From NCBI GenBank assembly GCA_964505785.1, contig CAZDJZ010000002.1:1-64000 (forward strand): DNA of 64,000 nt, read 5' to 3'. How positions within the stretch are numbered: position 1 is the stretch's first letter; every line of letters begins with the position of its first letter. The position numbers were made by a program, and so were the translations under genes. This document shows, in pieces, positions 26,230 through 34,976 of the stretch. This stretch comes from CAYRTV01 sp964505785 (lineage in GTDB: Bacteria > Acidobacteriota > Aminicenantia > Aminicenantales > Aminicenantaceae). The notes under the pieces were generated by a model that ran no database searches, had not been told where the DNA came from, and worked only from the letters and a program-made list of their open reading frames with translations.

Positions 26230-27162
26230 ATGAAGAGAGGCGGACATAACATTGATATTTCAAACAGGGATAAAGTGTTTTTTCCTGATGCCGGGCTGAC
26301 AAAGGGGGATGTTATTGATTATTATGACGGTATAGCGGATGTGATGGTTCCTCATATGGAGCGCTACGGAGATAATATGCAGCGTTTTCCAGAAGGGTTA
26401 GAGGGAGAGAGTTTCTACAATAAAGATGCTCCGGATTATTTTCCCAAGTGGATCAGCACAGTTGAATTCCCTAAACGGGAGGGGGGCCGCTTTCATGCGC
26501 CCATTGTCGATAGTAAAGCTGCCTTGGTCTACCTGGCCAATCAGGCTGTATTGACGCATCATCTCTATCTGTCACGAGTGGATGATTTGGAACATCCGGA
26601 TAAAATGATCTATGATCTTGATCCGCCGGAAAATTCGGAAGACTTTGGTTCCGTGCACGGAGCAGCTGAAGATATCCGGGCGGTGTTGCAGGAACTGGAT
26701 ATGGAAGCCTGGATTCAGACAACCGGTTCAAAGGGCTTTCATATCATCGTTCCGTTGGACCAAAGTGCGGATTTTGAGGAAGTGCGCAATTTTGCAAGAG
26801 ATGTCGCGTTGGTGATGGTCCGGCGCAGTCCGGATAAGTATACCCTTGAGGAGCGCAAGAACAAGCGGAAGGGGCGCATATTCCTGGATATGATGCGCAA
26901 TGCTTACGGGGCCACCGCAGTCGCTCCTTATTCCGTCCGGGCCAGGCCGGGTGCAACGGTGGCGACACCTGTTCATTGGAATGAAATCAAAGAGGGTGTA
27001 TCTCCCCGGGGCTGGACCATTGAAAATATACCTGCCCGGATGGGTCAGAAAGACGATCCCTGGTTGGATATGATGCGGCATGCCTATAAAATGTCCACCC
27101 GGAGAGATAAACTGAATAACCTGCTTGCTCGTGAGGAACCGGGATCTGATGAGGAGAGCTGA
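26230..27162 (+). CDS. Stand-alone LigD-type primase-polymerase domain protein
   Basis: The true start is taken at 26230, after GGAGAAAGGA. The open frame extends upstream only through the intergenic repeat. The 310-residue product is a single PolDom of the archaeo-eukaryotic primase superfamily. It has the two-Asp metal motif in IYDLDPPE, the nucleotide-binding TTGSKGFHIIVPL (family SGxGxH-like), and the late acidic region FLDMMRN followed by APYSVRARPGATVATPVHW. In NHEJ systems this domain fills gaps with ribo- or deoxynucleotides beside Ku and a ligase. Neither Ku nor a ligase domain is encoded in this window, so partners must be elsewhere or absent. Confidence 0.9.
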   Translation: MKRGGHNIDISNRDKVFFPDAGLTKGDVIDYYDGIADVMVPHMERYGDNMQRFPEGLEGESFYNKDAPDYFPKWISTVEFPKREGGRFHAPIVDSKAALVYLANQAVLTHHLYLSRVDDLEHPDKMIYDLDPPENSEDFGSVHGAAEDIRAVLQELDMEAWIQTTGSKGFHIIVPLDQSADFEEVRNFARDVALVMVRRSPDKYTLEERKNKRKGRIFLDMMRNAYGATAVAPYSVRARPGATVATPVHWNEIKEGVSPRGWTIENIPARMGQKDDPWLDMMRHAYKMSTRRDKLNNLLAREEPGSDEES

Positions 27163-27228
27163 GATATCTGATGCATCAATCAATTCTTGACGCTGACAGC
27201 TGGATTTATTACTATTCTTATATATGAG

Positions 27229-27792
27229 ATGAATATAAGAAATTTCCTCCAGCGCAGCCCAAAATTCCTTATCACCTTTATCCTATTATCTTGCGTTCTA
27301 TTTGACCCCGTTGTCGGAACGTATACCTGGATTCAATATAAAAAGACAATAGTCAAGCAGGAAGCCCGAGAAATTATTGATGCGGGAATAGATAAAAGCG
27401 AACTTGTGATGCTTAAATTCACAAAAACAGAGGCCCGGACTGAATTGCGCTGGGAGCATGACCTGGAATTTGAATACAACCACAGAATGTATGATATTGT
27501 TGAAACAAAGACAGTGGGAGACACCGTTTATTACTGGTGCTGGTATGACCATATGGAAACCATGCTGAATTTAAAAATGGAAGAGCTGGCGGCCCAAACT
27601 GTCGGCAACAGCGGCAAATCTAAAGCGGAACGGGCCTTTCTTGCATCCAGCTTGAAATCATTGTATTGCACATTTGCTTTTGATTTGAATATATCTATAG
27701 TTAAATCTTTAATTAAGACGTCAGATAAATTTTTTCAGTCATATCCGCAAATCCGCATCCAACCGCCCACCCCTCCTCCTCAATTCATTTAA
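27229..27792 (+). CDS. Membrane-anchored small protein upstream of a TonB receptor
   Basis: An ATG at 27229 gives 187 residues. An upstream TTG (27187) is possible but has no ribosome site. A hydrophobic N-terminal segment (FLITFILLSCVLFDPVVG) could be an uncleaved anchor or a signal. The soluble part has the striking motif RWEHDLEFEYNHRMYDIVE and TVYYWCWYDHMET, which I associate with a conserved hypothetical family in Bacteroidota-type genomes. It ends in PPTPPPQFI. It lies about 100 bases before a TonB-dependent receptor on the same strand. A joint role in uptake is plausible but unproven. Confidence 0.65.
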   Translation: MNIRNFLQRSPKFLITFILLSCVLFDPVVGTYTWIQYKKTIVKQEAREIIDAGIDKSELVMLKFTKTEARTELRWEHDLEFEYNHRMYDIVETKTVGDTVYYWCWYDHMETMLNLKMEELAAQTVGNSGKSKAERAFLASSLKSLYCTFAFDLNISIVKSLIKTSDKFFQSYPQIRIQPPTPPPQFI

Positions 27793-27805
27793 AATTATTC
27801 CAAGT

Positions 27806-27841
27806 GAACCGGGATTCGGAATACTTCCGGAGTCCGGGTTC
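27806..27841 (+). repeat. Imperfect hairpin between the small protein and the TonB receptor
   Basis: GAACCGGGATTCGGA and TCCGGAGTCCGGGTTC can pair over about 13 positions around a short loop. No T-run follows, so it is not a standard terminator. It could modulate read-through into the receptor gene. Confidence 0.4.
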
Positions 27842-27898
27842 TCATTGATATCGCCCCCCTGAAAGTTTTTTCAATGTGAATTGAGAAGGAGCGTAAAC

Positions 27899-30337
27899 AT
27901 GAAAATAAAAAGAACAGTCACCGTGATTTTGCTGTTATTTGGTTTTTCTTCTGGGGCTTTTTCCCAGACAGTAACGATAAAAGATAAAGAAACCCAGGAA
28001 CCGATCGAACTGGTTTCACTCATCAGTATTATTCCCGAAGCCCAGGCCGAAACCAATGTGAAAGGGGAAGCTGACATTTCTGACTTCAAGGGTGCGGATA
28101 AAATAACTATCCGCAGACTCGGCTATGAAACAAGGGAATTGAGTTTTTCCGAGATTGAATCGTTGTCTTATGAAATATTCCTCAAGCCGAAACCTTTCCA
28201 TATGTATGATATTGTGGTCTCCGCTACCCGCTGGCGCCAGACCTCCAGTGATATTCCTTCAGAAATTATTTCCATTTCCCCTACGGACATCGAAGTGCAG
28301 AATCCGCAAACAGCTGCGGATTTACTAAGCGTTTCAGGAAAGGTTTTCATTCAGAAAAGTCAGCAGGGAGGCGGCAGCCCAATGATCAGAGGCTTTGCCA
28401 CAAACCGTTTACTGTATACTGTGGATGGGGTGAGGATGAATACCGCTATATTCCGCGGCGGCAATATTCAAAATGTCATTTCTCTTGATCCGTTTGTAAC
28501 CGAGAATACAGAAGTCTTTTTCGGCCCCGGTTCAGTCATTTATGGAAGTGACGCTATCGGCGGAGTGATGAGCTTTCAAACCCAAACACCGCAGTTTTCA
28601 CGTACCGATGACCTTTTGATGACAGGCTCGGCCGAAAGCCGGCATTCTTCGGCCAATGATGAAATGTCGGGTCATTTTGATGTAAATATAGGCTGGAAAA
28701 AGTGGGCTCTGGTATCCAGTGTCAGTTCATTTGACTATGGTCACATGCGGCAAGGCACGCATGGTCCGGAGGATTATATTAAGGCTTATTATGTACAGCG
28801 TCAGGACGGCATTGACAGGATTATTGCGCAGGATGATCCGCAGCTGCAAATCCCTTCCTCGTATTCCCAAAAGAATTTCATGCAGAAGATCCGCTTTCAA
28901 CCCAACAAAGACTGGAATTTTCAGTTTGGATTCCATTATTCCGAAACCTCCCCTTACGGCAGATATGACCGCCACAACCGGATAAGAAACGGTCTTCCAA
29001 GTTATGCGGAATGGAATTACGGCCCGCAGAAATGGATGATGAACAATTTAAACATCACGCACAATGAAAGTAATTTCTTTTATGATCAATTAACCATCCG
29101 TTTGGCGCAGCAGTCATTTAAAGAGAGCCGGATCAATCGCTCATTAAACAGCAGTGATAAGAATATTCGCATTGAGGAAGTGGAAGCCTATTCCGGCAAC
29201 TTTGATCTCATCAAATCACTGAGTGATGAAAATACGCTGTATTACGGATTTGAATATGTGATGGATGATGTCGATTCCACCGGAATCGATAAGGATATTT
29301 CAGCCATTGATCCATACTCTGCTTACAGCGGCACCACCCGGCCGGGTCCTTCCCGCTATCCTCAGGCAACCTGGCAGTCAGCCGCAGTGTATATCAATGA
29401 CCAGCAGCGGCTATCGGATAAATTTCTGCTGCAGGCTGGATTACGGTATAATCAATTCATTTTAGATGCGGATTTTGACACGGCTTTTTATCCTTTTCCT
29501 TTTTCCGAAGCCAACCTCAATAAAGGAGCTTTGACAGGAAGTATCGGTGCTGTCTATCAGCCGACAGAATCATGGGCCATCATGACAAACTTCGCCACGG
29601 CTTTCCGTTCTCCCAATGTAGACGATGTCGGAAAGATCTTTGATTCCGAGCCGGGATCAGTCGTTGTTCCGAACCCGGATTTGGATGCCGAATACGCCTA
29701 TAATATTGATTTTGGTGTAACAAAAATATTTGATGATCTCCTGCGGGTTGACTTGACAACGTACTACACCAATCTGCAAAATGCCATGGTCCGGCGAAAC
29801 TACACGCTGAATGGCAGGGAATATATTGTGTACGACGGCGTCCTGAGCCGGGTGCAGGCTATCCAAAACGCTGCTGTTGCCAATGTATACGGGATTCAAG
29901 GCGGACTGGAAGTGAAGCTGCCGGGCGGGTTCAGTTTTTCTTCCGATTATAACTACCAGAAAGGGGAAGAAGAGCTGGATGACGGTTCGGTCAGTCCTTC
30001 CCGGCATGCGGCACCCTGGTTTGGTGCAACCCGTTTTACTTATGATACAGGAAAGCTTCTGATGCAGCTTTATGCGATGTATCAGGGGGAGCGTTCACAT
30101 GAAGACATGCCGGAAGAAGAAAAAAGCAAATATGAGATATACGCAGCGGATGAAAATGGGAATACTTACTCACCTGCCTGGTATACACTGAATTTTAAAG
30201 CTTTATACGAAATAACGGACTTTTTACATGTCAGCGCCGGGATAGAGAATCTCACAGATCAGCGTTACCGCCCTTACAGCTCAGGTCTTTCTGGTTCCTG
30301 CCGGAATTTTGTGCTTGCAGTGGGTGCAGATTTTTAA
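27899..30337 (+). CDS. TonB-dependent outer-membrane receptor, hemoglobin/heme-receptor-like
   Basis: The ATG at 27899 has GAAGGAG upstream and starts a signal peptide ending AFSQ, giving 812 residues. A short carboxypeptidase-regulatory-like segment (about 22-100) precedes the plug: IVVSATRWRQTSSDIPSE, SPMIRGFATNRLLYTVDGVRMN, GPGSVIYGSDAIGGVMSF. A 22-stranded barrel follows and ends in NLTDQRYRPYSSGLSGSCRNF and a terminal Phe, as expected for barrel assembly. The plug and C-terminal motifs resemble the TonB hemoglobin/transferrin-type receptors. The ligand is not certain. The small membrane protein upstream may be its partner. Confidence 0.9.
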   Translation: MKIKRTVTVILLLFGFSSGAFSQTVTIKDKETQEPIELVSLISIIPEAQAETNVKGEADISDFKGADKITIRRLGYETRELSFSEIESLSYEIFLKPKPFHMYDIVVSATRWRQTSSDIPSEIISISPTDIEVQNPQTAADLLSVSGKVFIQKSQQGGGSPMIRGFATNRLLYTVDGVRMNTAIFRGGNIQNVISLDPFVTENTEVFFGPGSVIYGSDAIGGVMSFQTQTPQFSRTDDLLMTGSAESRHSSANDEMSGHFDVNIGWKKWALVSSVSSFDYGHMRQGTHGPEDYIKAYYVQRQDGIDRIIAQDDPQLQIPSSYSQKNFMQKIRFQPNKDWNFQFGFHYSETSPYGRYDRHNRIRNGLPSYAEWNYGPQKWMMNNLNITHNESNFFYDQLTIRLAQQSFKESRINRSLNSSDKNIRIEEVEAYSGNFDLIKSLSDENTLYYGFEYVMDDVDSTGIDKDISAIDPYSAYSGTTRPGPSRYPQATWQSAAVYINDQQRLSDKFLLQAGLRYNQFILDADFDTAFYPFPFSEANLNKGALTGSIGAVYQPTESWAIMTNFATAFRSPNVDDVGKIFDSEPGSVVVPNPDLDAEYAYNIDFGVTKIFDDLLRVDLTTYYTNLQNAMVRRNYTLNGREYIVYDGVLSRVQAIQNAAVANVYGIQGGLEVKLPGGFSFSSDYNYQKGEEELDDGSVSPSRHAAPWFGATRFTYDTGKLLMQLYAMYQGERSHEDMPEEEKSKYEIYAADENGNTYSPAWYTLNFKALYEITDFLHVSAGIENLTDQRYRPYSSGLSGSCRNFVLAVGADF

Positions 30338-30446
30338 CTGAATGCGGGCTGAACGGAAAAAGAATTTTATGATCTTCAAATAAAATCTTATGAAATAAGT
30401 GCCTTGACAAACATGGAATGAGTGAATAAAAAAAACAATAATTTCT

Positions 30447-30554
30447 TTTACCTGGAATATCCACGGACCGAGATTGCCCAATATGCGAGATGCCGTCGCT
30501 GATAAAAGAAGAGATTGCAAAAATATCGCAAATTTTATGAATAGTTCAGGTTAG
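30447..30554 (+). mobile_element. MITE-like element, 108 bp, with terminal inverted repeats
   Basis: The left end TTTACCTGGAATATCCAC, reversed, gives GTGGATATTCCAGGTAAA. It mirrors the right end ATGAATAGTTCAGGTTAG. Just inside the left end, CGGACCGAGATTGCCC is the inverse of the GGGCAATCTCGGCCCG block seen at 17165, 47025 and 56357. The right half, CGCTGATAAAA, GATTGCAAAAATATCGC and ATGAATAG, recurs inverted at 55992. It has no coding capacity, so any movement would need a transposase elsewhere. Confidence 0.65.
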
Positions 30555-30611
30555 ATAATGGAAGAGAAATGAATCTTACAACGATCAAAATTCTGTTCCT
30601 GTGCTTGACAG

Positions 30612-30988
30612 TCAAAACGTTTTAAGTTTCTCACAGAACTCGAATTCATGACACTGCCAGCAGCCGTCAAATTTCTTTTTCTGAGCGCATTTTCTAATTC
30701 TGCAGGCTGGGTTGGCATCGCCGTCTCGGCAAGAACGACCGCATTGGAGTTTAACCATTCTCCAAAGTACGCTATAGCATATCTCATAGTCTTCAAACAC
30801 TTTAAAAAAAGGGAACTGAGAGAGCAATTCAACTGTTTTTGCAAATCTAAAGGTCTGCAGTTTTTTCTCAAATCTCCTGCCAGATCAGCGATTTCTCCAG
30901 TATGATTGGGGCATTCCGCACAATATAAGCCGAAGTAGGCGAGCATTCGGTCAGTTATATTTACTCCTGAATAAAGCCGGATACTCAT
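30612..30988 (-). pseudogene. Frameshifted DUF3795 cysteine-rich protein
   Basis: The first frame begins MLAYFGLYCAECPNHTGEIADLA (ATG at 30946, or 30988 for a longer form), and the second frame continues FAKTVELLSQFPFFKVFEDY, then CRIRKCAQKKKFDGCWQC and CEKLKTF, ending at 30612. Both are parts of one DUF3795 protein of about 126 residues, a small zinc- or metal-binding-looking Cys-rich family. The frames join if one base is restored in the T6 run at 30861-30866, restoring a KKLQTFRF junction. It is either a real one-base loss or a sequencing slip in a homopolymer. Confidence 0.82.
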
Positions 30989-31187
30989 CCCGCCCGATAA
31001 TTATGTAGATCAGATAGTCCGGATGAAATCATATGAAATAATTTAAAATATTGCCATTATTTTGTTTGTGGCTGCGTAATCGGTCTGGAAATACACCTCT
31101 TGCGTGGTTTATCAGCAGGCGCAGAGAGTAGAATGGATTTTCTGTTTTAAGAAATTTGACCTGGAAATAATTCAAAATAGAAAAAAA

Positions 31188-31216
31188 TTGGATTCTATCG
31201 TTTTTTGTAATATTAT
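31188..31216 (+). promoter_or_regulatory. Putative promoter for the first S9 peptidase
   Basis: TTGGAT (31188-31193) and TATTAT (31211-31216) are spaced by 17 bases and lie 35 bases before the TTG start at 31252. The 263 bases between the DUF3795 remnant and this gene contain no other recognisable feature. Confidence 0.4.
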
Positions 31217-31251
31217 GAGAGTTGTCTGACATTGAAATGGGAGGGACAATT

Positions 31252-33654
31252 TTGAACAAAAAACAAAAATTCAGTGTGATCTTCTTTGTCTTGGTTTTCA
31301 TGAGCGGTCTGTTTCTTTCGGGCCAGGAGCCTTACAAGAAACCGCCGCAGGAAGTGATCGATATGGTGAAAGCACCCCCGCCCCCACAGGCGTCGGTCAG
31401 CCCAAATGGGGACAAGATGCTTTTATACACGTATGAGACGATGCCGTCGATCGCCTATATGGCACAGCCGCTGCTGCGCTTGGCAGGCACGCGGATTACA
31501 TCTAAGAATAATTCACGACAGCAGACATATTTCATGACATCCTTGACAATTAAATCAATAAAGGACGGGAGGACCATCCCGGTGGACTTGCCCGGTGATT
31601 CCAAGTTCGGATTTCCAGATTGGTCGCATGACGGGGCCTGGATCGCTGTCACTCGTTATCTGGAAAACGGGGTGGAATTGTGGCTGGTGGAAGCCGAAAC
31701 AGGAAGGGTGAAACAGCTCACCGGCCCCAATATAAATGCTGTGCTTGATTCCGGGTTCACCTGGATGCGGGACAGCCGCCATATTCTGGCCTTTACTGTT
31801 CCTGACGGCAGGGGAGAAACCCCGGAAAAGCCGGAGGTGCCCATCGGTCCGCAAATACAGGAAGTATCCGGGAAATTTGCCAAAGTATGGACTTACCAGG
31901 ATCTTTTAGAGACGCCTTATGACGAGAAACTTTTCACATATTATGCGACGTCCCAAATGATCATGATCGATATACAAAACGGATCCGAAGAGAAATTAGG
32001 AGAGCCTGCGGTTTATTCCTCGGCTGAACCATCTCCGGACGGCAAGCTCCTGCTCGTTTATGAGATAAAAAAGCCCTATTCTTACAGTGTTCCTTATTAC
32101 TATTTCACCCACGATCTGGAAATTTGGAACATGGACGGCGAGATGGTGCATATGCTGGCCGAAGTCCCACTGGCCGATGATGTGCCCATGCGGGGTGTTC
32201 AGGAAGGGATACGCTCTGTGGAATGGAGGGCACTTGAACCGGCGACTTTAATCTGGGTGGAAGCTCTGGATGAAGGCGACCCGGAAAAAGAGGTGCCTCA
32301 CCGCGACAAAGTAATGACCCAATCCTATCCGTTTGAAGAAAAACCTCAGGAAATAAAAAAAACCGAAAACCGTTATTCCGGAATCACCTGGCTACAGACA
32401 CCCGGCAAGGCTTTTTTGGCTGAATATGATTGGAAAAAGCGCTGGCGGACGACTTACCTTATTGATGTGGAAGATACGCTTCAGCCACCCAAGAAAATTT
32501 TCGATTTGAGTATTCATGACCGCTATAATGATCCGGGATATCCAGTCTACACTACGACTTCCAATGGGGAAATAGTGGTGCTCACTGAAGGAAACTGGAT
32601 CTATCTTAGAGGAAGCGGCGCTAATCCCGAGGGAGAACGCCCTTTTCTGGACAAGGTCAATCTTGGAACCATGGAAAAAGAACGGATTTTTCAGTCCGGA
32701 GAAGACAGTTATGAATCATTCGTGGATTTTGTGGGGGATGCCCGCAAACAGATTATCACTAATTATCAATCCAAAACCGAGGCGCCCAATTATTTTGTGG
32801 TAGATTTAAAGGATGATAAACGCATGGCGCTCACCGATTATGAAGATCCAGCTCCTGAACTGACCGGAATGATCAAAAAACTGGTCAAATACAAGAGAGC
32901 CGACGGAGTGGATCTAAGCGGCACCCTGTACTTGCCTCCTGACTACCAGGAAGGTCAGCGCCTGCCGCTGGTTTTTTGGGCCTATCCGCTTGAGTACAGC
33001 GATCCTAACGTGGCCGGGCAAGTCAGAAGCTCGCCCAACCGCTTTACTTTTTTCCGGGGCACGTCTCAATTATTCTTTGTGACCCAGGGATATGCGGTAC
33101 TGGATGGTGCCCAGCTGCCCATTGTCGGTGATCCCGAGACCATGAATGATACGTTTATTGACCAGATTGTCGGAGGGGCCAAAGCAGCCATCGACCATCT
33201 GGACTCCATGGGAATTATTGACCCGGAAAGAGTCGGAGTCGGCGGTCACAGTTACGGCGCCTTTATGACAGCCAATTTCCTGGCCCATTGCGACCTTTTT
33301 GCGGCCGGGATTGCCAGAAGCGGCGCATATAACCGGACTTTAACCCCCTTCGGATTCCAGAGCGAGAGACGTACATTATGGGAAGCACCGGAGATTTATT
33401 TTAAGATATCACCTTTCATGCATGCAGACAAAATCAATGAGCCTATTCTGCTTATTCATGGGGAAGAAGATAATAACTCAGGGACCTTCCCCATCCAGTC
33501 ACAACGTCTCTTCCACGCGCTGAAGGGGCACGGCGCCACTGTCCGGCTGGTGATGCTGCCTCATGAAAGCCATGGTTATCGTGCGGAAGAATCCGTCCTT
33601 CATGTTCTGGCTGAAATGTTTGACTGGTTTGATGAATATGTGAAGAATCGTTAA
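31252..33654 (+). CDS. Exported S9 family prolyl oligopeptidase-like peptidase
   Basis: I choose the TTG at 31252 because GGGAGGG lies six bases upstream and the product (800 residues) then begins with a clean signal peptide ending at SGQ. The N-terminal part is a WD/TolB-like propeller (SPNGDKMLLYTYE, WSHDGAWIAVTRY). The C-terminal alpha/beta-hydrolase has the catalytic Ser in GGHSYGAFMTA, Asp in HGEEDNNSG and His in LPHESHGY. It should cleave short peptides in the periplasm or outside. It is transcribed alone. Confidence 0.92.
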   Translation: MNKKQKFSVIFFVLVFMSGLFLSGQEPYKKPPQEVIDMVKAPPPPQASVSPNGDKMLLYTYETMPSIAYMAQPLLRLAGTRITSKNNSRQQTYFMTSLTIKSIKDGRTIPVDLPGDSKFGFPDWSHDGAWIAVTRYLENGVELWLVEAETGRVKQLTGPNINAVLDSGFTWMRDSRHILAFTVPDGRGETPEKPEVPIGPQIQEVSGKFAKVWTYQDLLETPYDEKLFTYYATSQMIMIDIQNGSEEKLGEPAVYSSAEPSPDGKLLLVYEIKKPYSYSVPYYYFTHDLEIWNMDGEMVHMLAEVPLADDVPMRGVQEGIRSVEWRALEPATLIWVEALDEGDPEKEVPHRDKVMTQSYPFEEKPQEIKKTENRYSGITWLQTPGKAFLAEYDWKKRWRTTYLIDVEDTLQPPKKIFDLSIHDRYNDPGYPVYTTTSNGEIVVLTEGNWIYLRGSGANPEGERPFLDKVNLGTMEKERIFQSGEDSYESFVDFVGDARKQIITNYQSKTEAPNYFVVDLKDDKRMALTDYEDPAPELTGMIKKLVKYKRADGVDLSGTLYLPPDYQEGQRLPLVFWAYPLEYSDPNVAGQVRSSPNRFTFFRGTSQLFFVTQGYAVLDGAQLPIVGDPETMNDTFIDQIVGGAKAAIDHLDSMGIIDPERVGVGGHSYGAFMTANFLAHCDLFAAGIARSGAYNRTLTPFGFQSERRTLWEAPEIYFKISPFMHADKINEPILLIHGEEDNNSGTFPIQSQRLFHALKGHGATVRLVMLPHESHGYRAEESVLHVLAEMFDWFDEYVKNR

Positions 33655-33757
33655 TTCGATCATAGATACGAAATCTTTCCAAGGGCCATACTGAGAAATT
33701 TTTTTCAGGAGCGCCGTCTATTAACATGATGAACAAGTATCCATAAATCAATTCATC

Positions 33758-33790
33758 TTGACGTATAGCCATACAGGCTGTATGGTTATA
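33758..33790 (+). promoter_or_regulatory. Autoregulated toxin-antitoxin promoter with palindromic operator
   Basis: TTGACG (33758-33763) and TATGGT (33781-33786) are 17 bases apart. A perfect palindrome, CCATACAG-G-CTGTATGG (33769-33785), covers the spacer and -10 box. With outer TATA arms it spans 33764-33790. The predicted transcription start coincides with the antitoxin ATG at 33794, so the transcript may be leaderless. A ribbon-helix-helix antitoxin would bind such a site. Confidence 0.7.
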
Positions 33791-33793
33791 TGT

Positions 33794-34027
33794 ATGAAAG
33801 TGAAGACAACATTGAAGATTGAAGATTCCGTCATGGCCCGCTTAAAGGAAGAAGCAGCCCGAAGAGGATGTACTATGTCTGAATTGGTTGAATCCGCATT
33901 GCGGATTTTGTTTCAGAAAAAAGAAACTCATGGTTCAATGTCCCCGTTGCCGAAGTTTAAGAGCGGAGGACCTTTGGTTGACATTTCCGACCGTGATGCG
34001 CTTTATCACGCAATGGAAGGTCGCTGA
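33794..34027 (+). CDS. vapB: Ribbon-helix-helix antitoxin (VapB-type)
   Basis: The 77-residue protein starts with the RHH strand and helices MKVKTTLKIEDSVMARLKEEAARRGCTMSELVESALR. Its C-terminal tail (PLPKFKSGGPLVDISDRDAL) is the expected toxin-neutralising segment. No ribosome site precedes the ATG at 33794, which fits a leaderless transcript. The stop overlaps the toxin ATG by one base. It should bind the palindrome in its own promoter. Confidence 0.88.
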   Translation: MKVKTTLKIEDSVMARLKEEAARRGCTMSELVESALRILFQKKETHGSMSPLPKFKSGGPLVDISDRDALYHAMEGR

Positions 34028-34461
34028 TGTTTGTGGTTGATACTAATATTTTAGTATATGCTGCCGATGAAGATTCACCATTTCATGACAAATGCTATGC
34101 ACTGCTGGAGGAATGGCGCAGACAATCAGCTGCCTGGTATTTAACTTGGGGGATTTTTTATGAATTTCTGCGAGTGATTACTCACCCTAGAGTTTTCAGA
34201 AAACCCTGGTCAATTGCTGAAGCGTGGAATTTTATTGAAGTCATTGCGAACTCTCCTTCTCTGGGAATTCTCATCCCGGGAGAAAGGCACGCCAAGGTGG
34301 CATCCGAAATCATAAAAAAGATGCCGTCCTTAAGCGGAAACCTGATGTATGATGCAAAAACAGCTGTTCTCATGCGGGAACATGGCATTAAAACGATTTA
34401 TACACGGGATACTGATTTCCACCGTTTTCCATTCCTGGATCCGGTTGATCCGATTGGTTAA
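34027..34461 (+). CDS. vapC: PIN-domain toxin (VapC-type)
   Basis: The 144-residue PIN nuclease has its acidic residues in place: Asp5 in VVDTNILVY, Glu in YEFLRVITHP, Asp in LMYDAKTAVLM and Asp in YTRDTDFHRF. VapC toxins usually cleave specific RNAs such as tRNA or the sarcin-ricin loop; the target here is unknown. It is translationally coupled to the antitoxin (TGATG). The active site looks intact. Confidence 0.9.
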   Translation: MFVVDTNILVYAADEDSPFHDKCYALLEEWRRQSAAWYLTWGIFYEFLRVITHPRVFRKPWSIAEAWNFIEVIANSPSLGILIPGERHAKVASEIIKKMPSLSGNLMYDAKTAVLMREHGIKTIYTRDTDFHRFPFLDPVDPIG

Positions 34462-34544
34462 AATGAACTAACAGCTATAAGATAGTTAGACGTTTAGATT
34501 CCCGCTGCTTCGCTTCAGGAATCATATATAAGAGGAGATATCCT

Positions 34545-34976
34545 ATGAATGAAAGAAAAAAACGTCCGGCTCTCATTTACGCACTCATGGTACTGGTCGC
34601 CTTTCAAGGGCTCAGCGGTCTCTTAGGAGGCTTTGGATTGATTTCCGATCCCAGTGGTAAGTCTCTGCAGATTCCCATAGACTGGCTGGAGGGCTCACCC
34701 TTTGAAAATTATCTGATTCCGGGAATCATTCTTTTTTTTATACTGGGAATATATCCCTTGATCGTTTTATTTGGGCTTTGGAAGAATGCCCTCTGGTCAT
34801 GGTGTGGTGCTTTGCTCCTGGGAATTGCGTTGATTATTTGGATCGGAGTGGAAATCCTCATCATCGGGTATCATATGCAGCCGCCGCTGCAGTTGATATA
34901 CGGCACAGTTGGTCTATTAATCCTGTTCGTTGCTTTAATGCCGCCGGTTAAAAACTATTTTCACACTATATCTTAA
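34545..34976 (+). CDS. Small four-helix membrane protein, unknown function
   Basis: The 143-residue protein follows AGAGGAGA and has four hydrophobic stretches, at about residues 10-30, 56-78, 84-106 and 114-134. I know no family for it. Its 3' end overlaps the converging DUF362 gene by 11 bases. A short piece of the hairpin repeat (GATTCCCGCTGCTTCGCTTC) lies just upstream at about 34498. Confidence 0.6.
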   Translation: MNERKKRPALIYALMVLVAFQGLSGLLGGFGLISDPSGKSLQIPIDWLEGSPFENYLIPGIILFFILGIYPLIVLFGLWKNALWSWCGALLLGIALIIWIGVEILIIGYHMQPPLQLIYGTVGLLILFVALMPPVKNYFHTIS

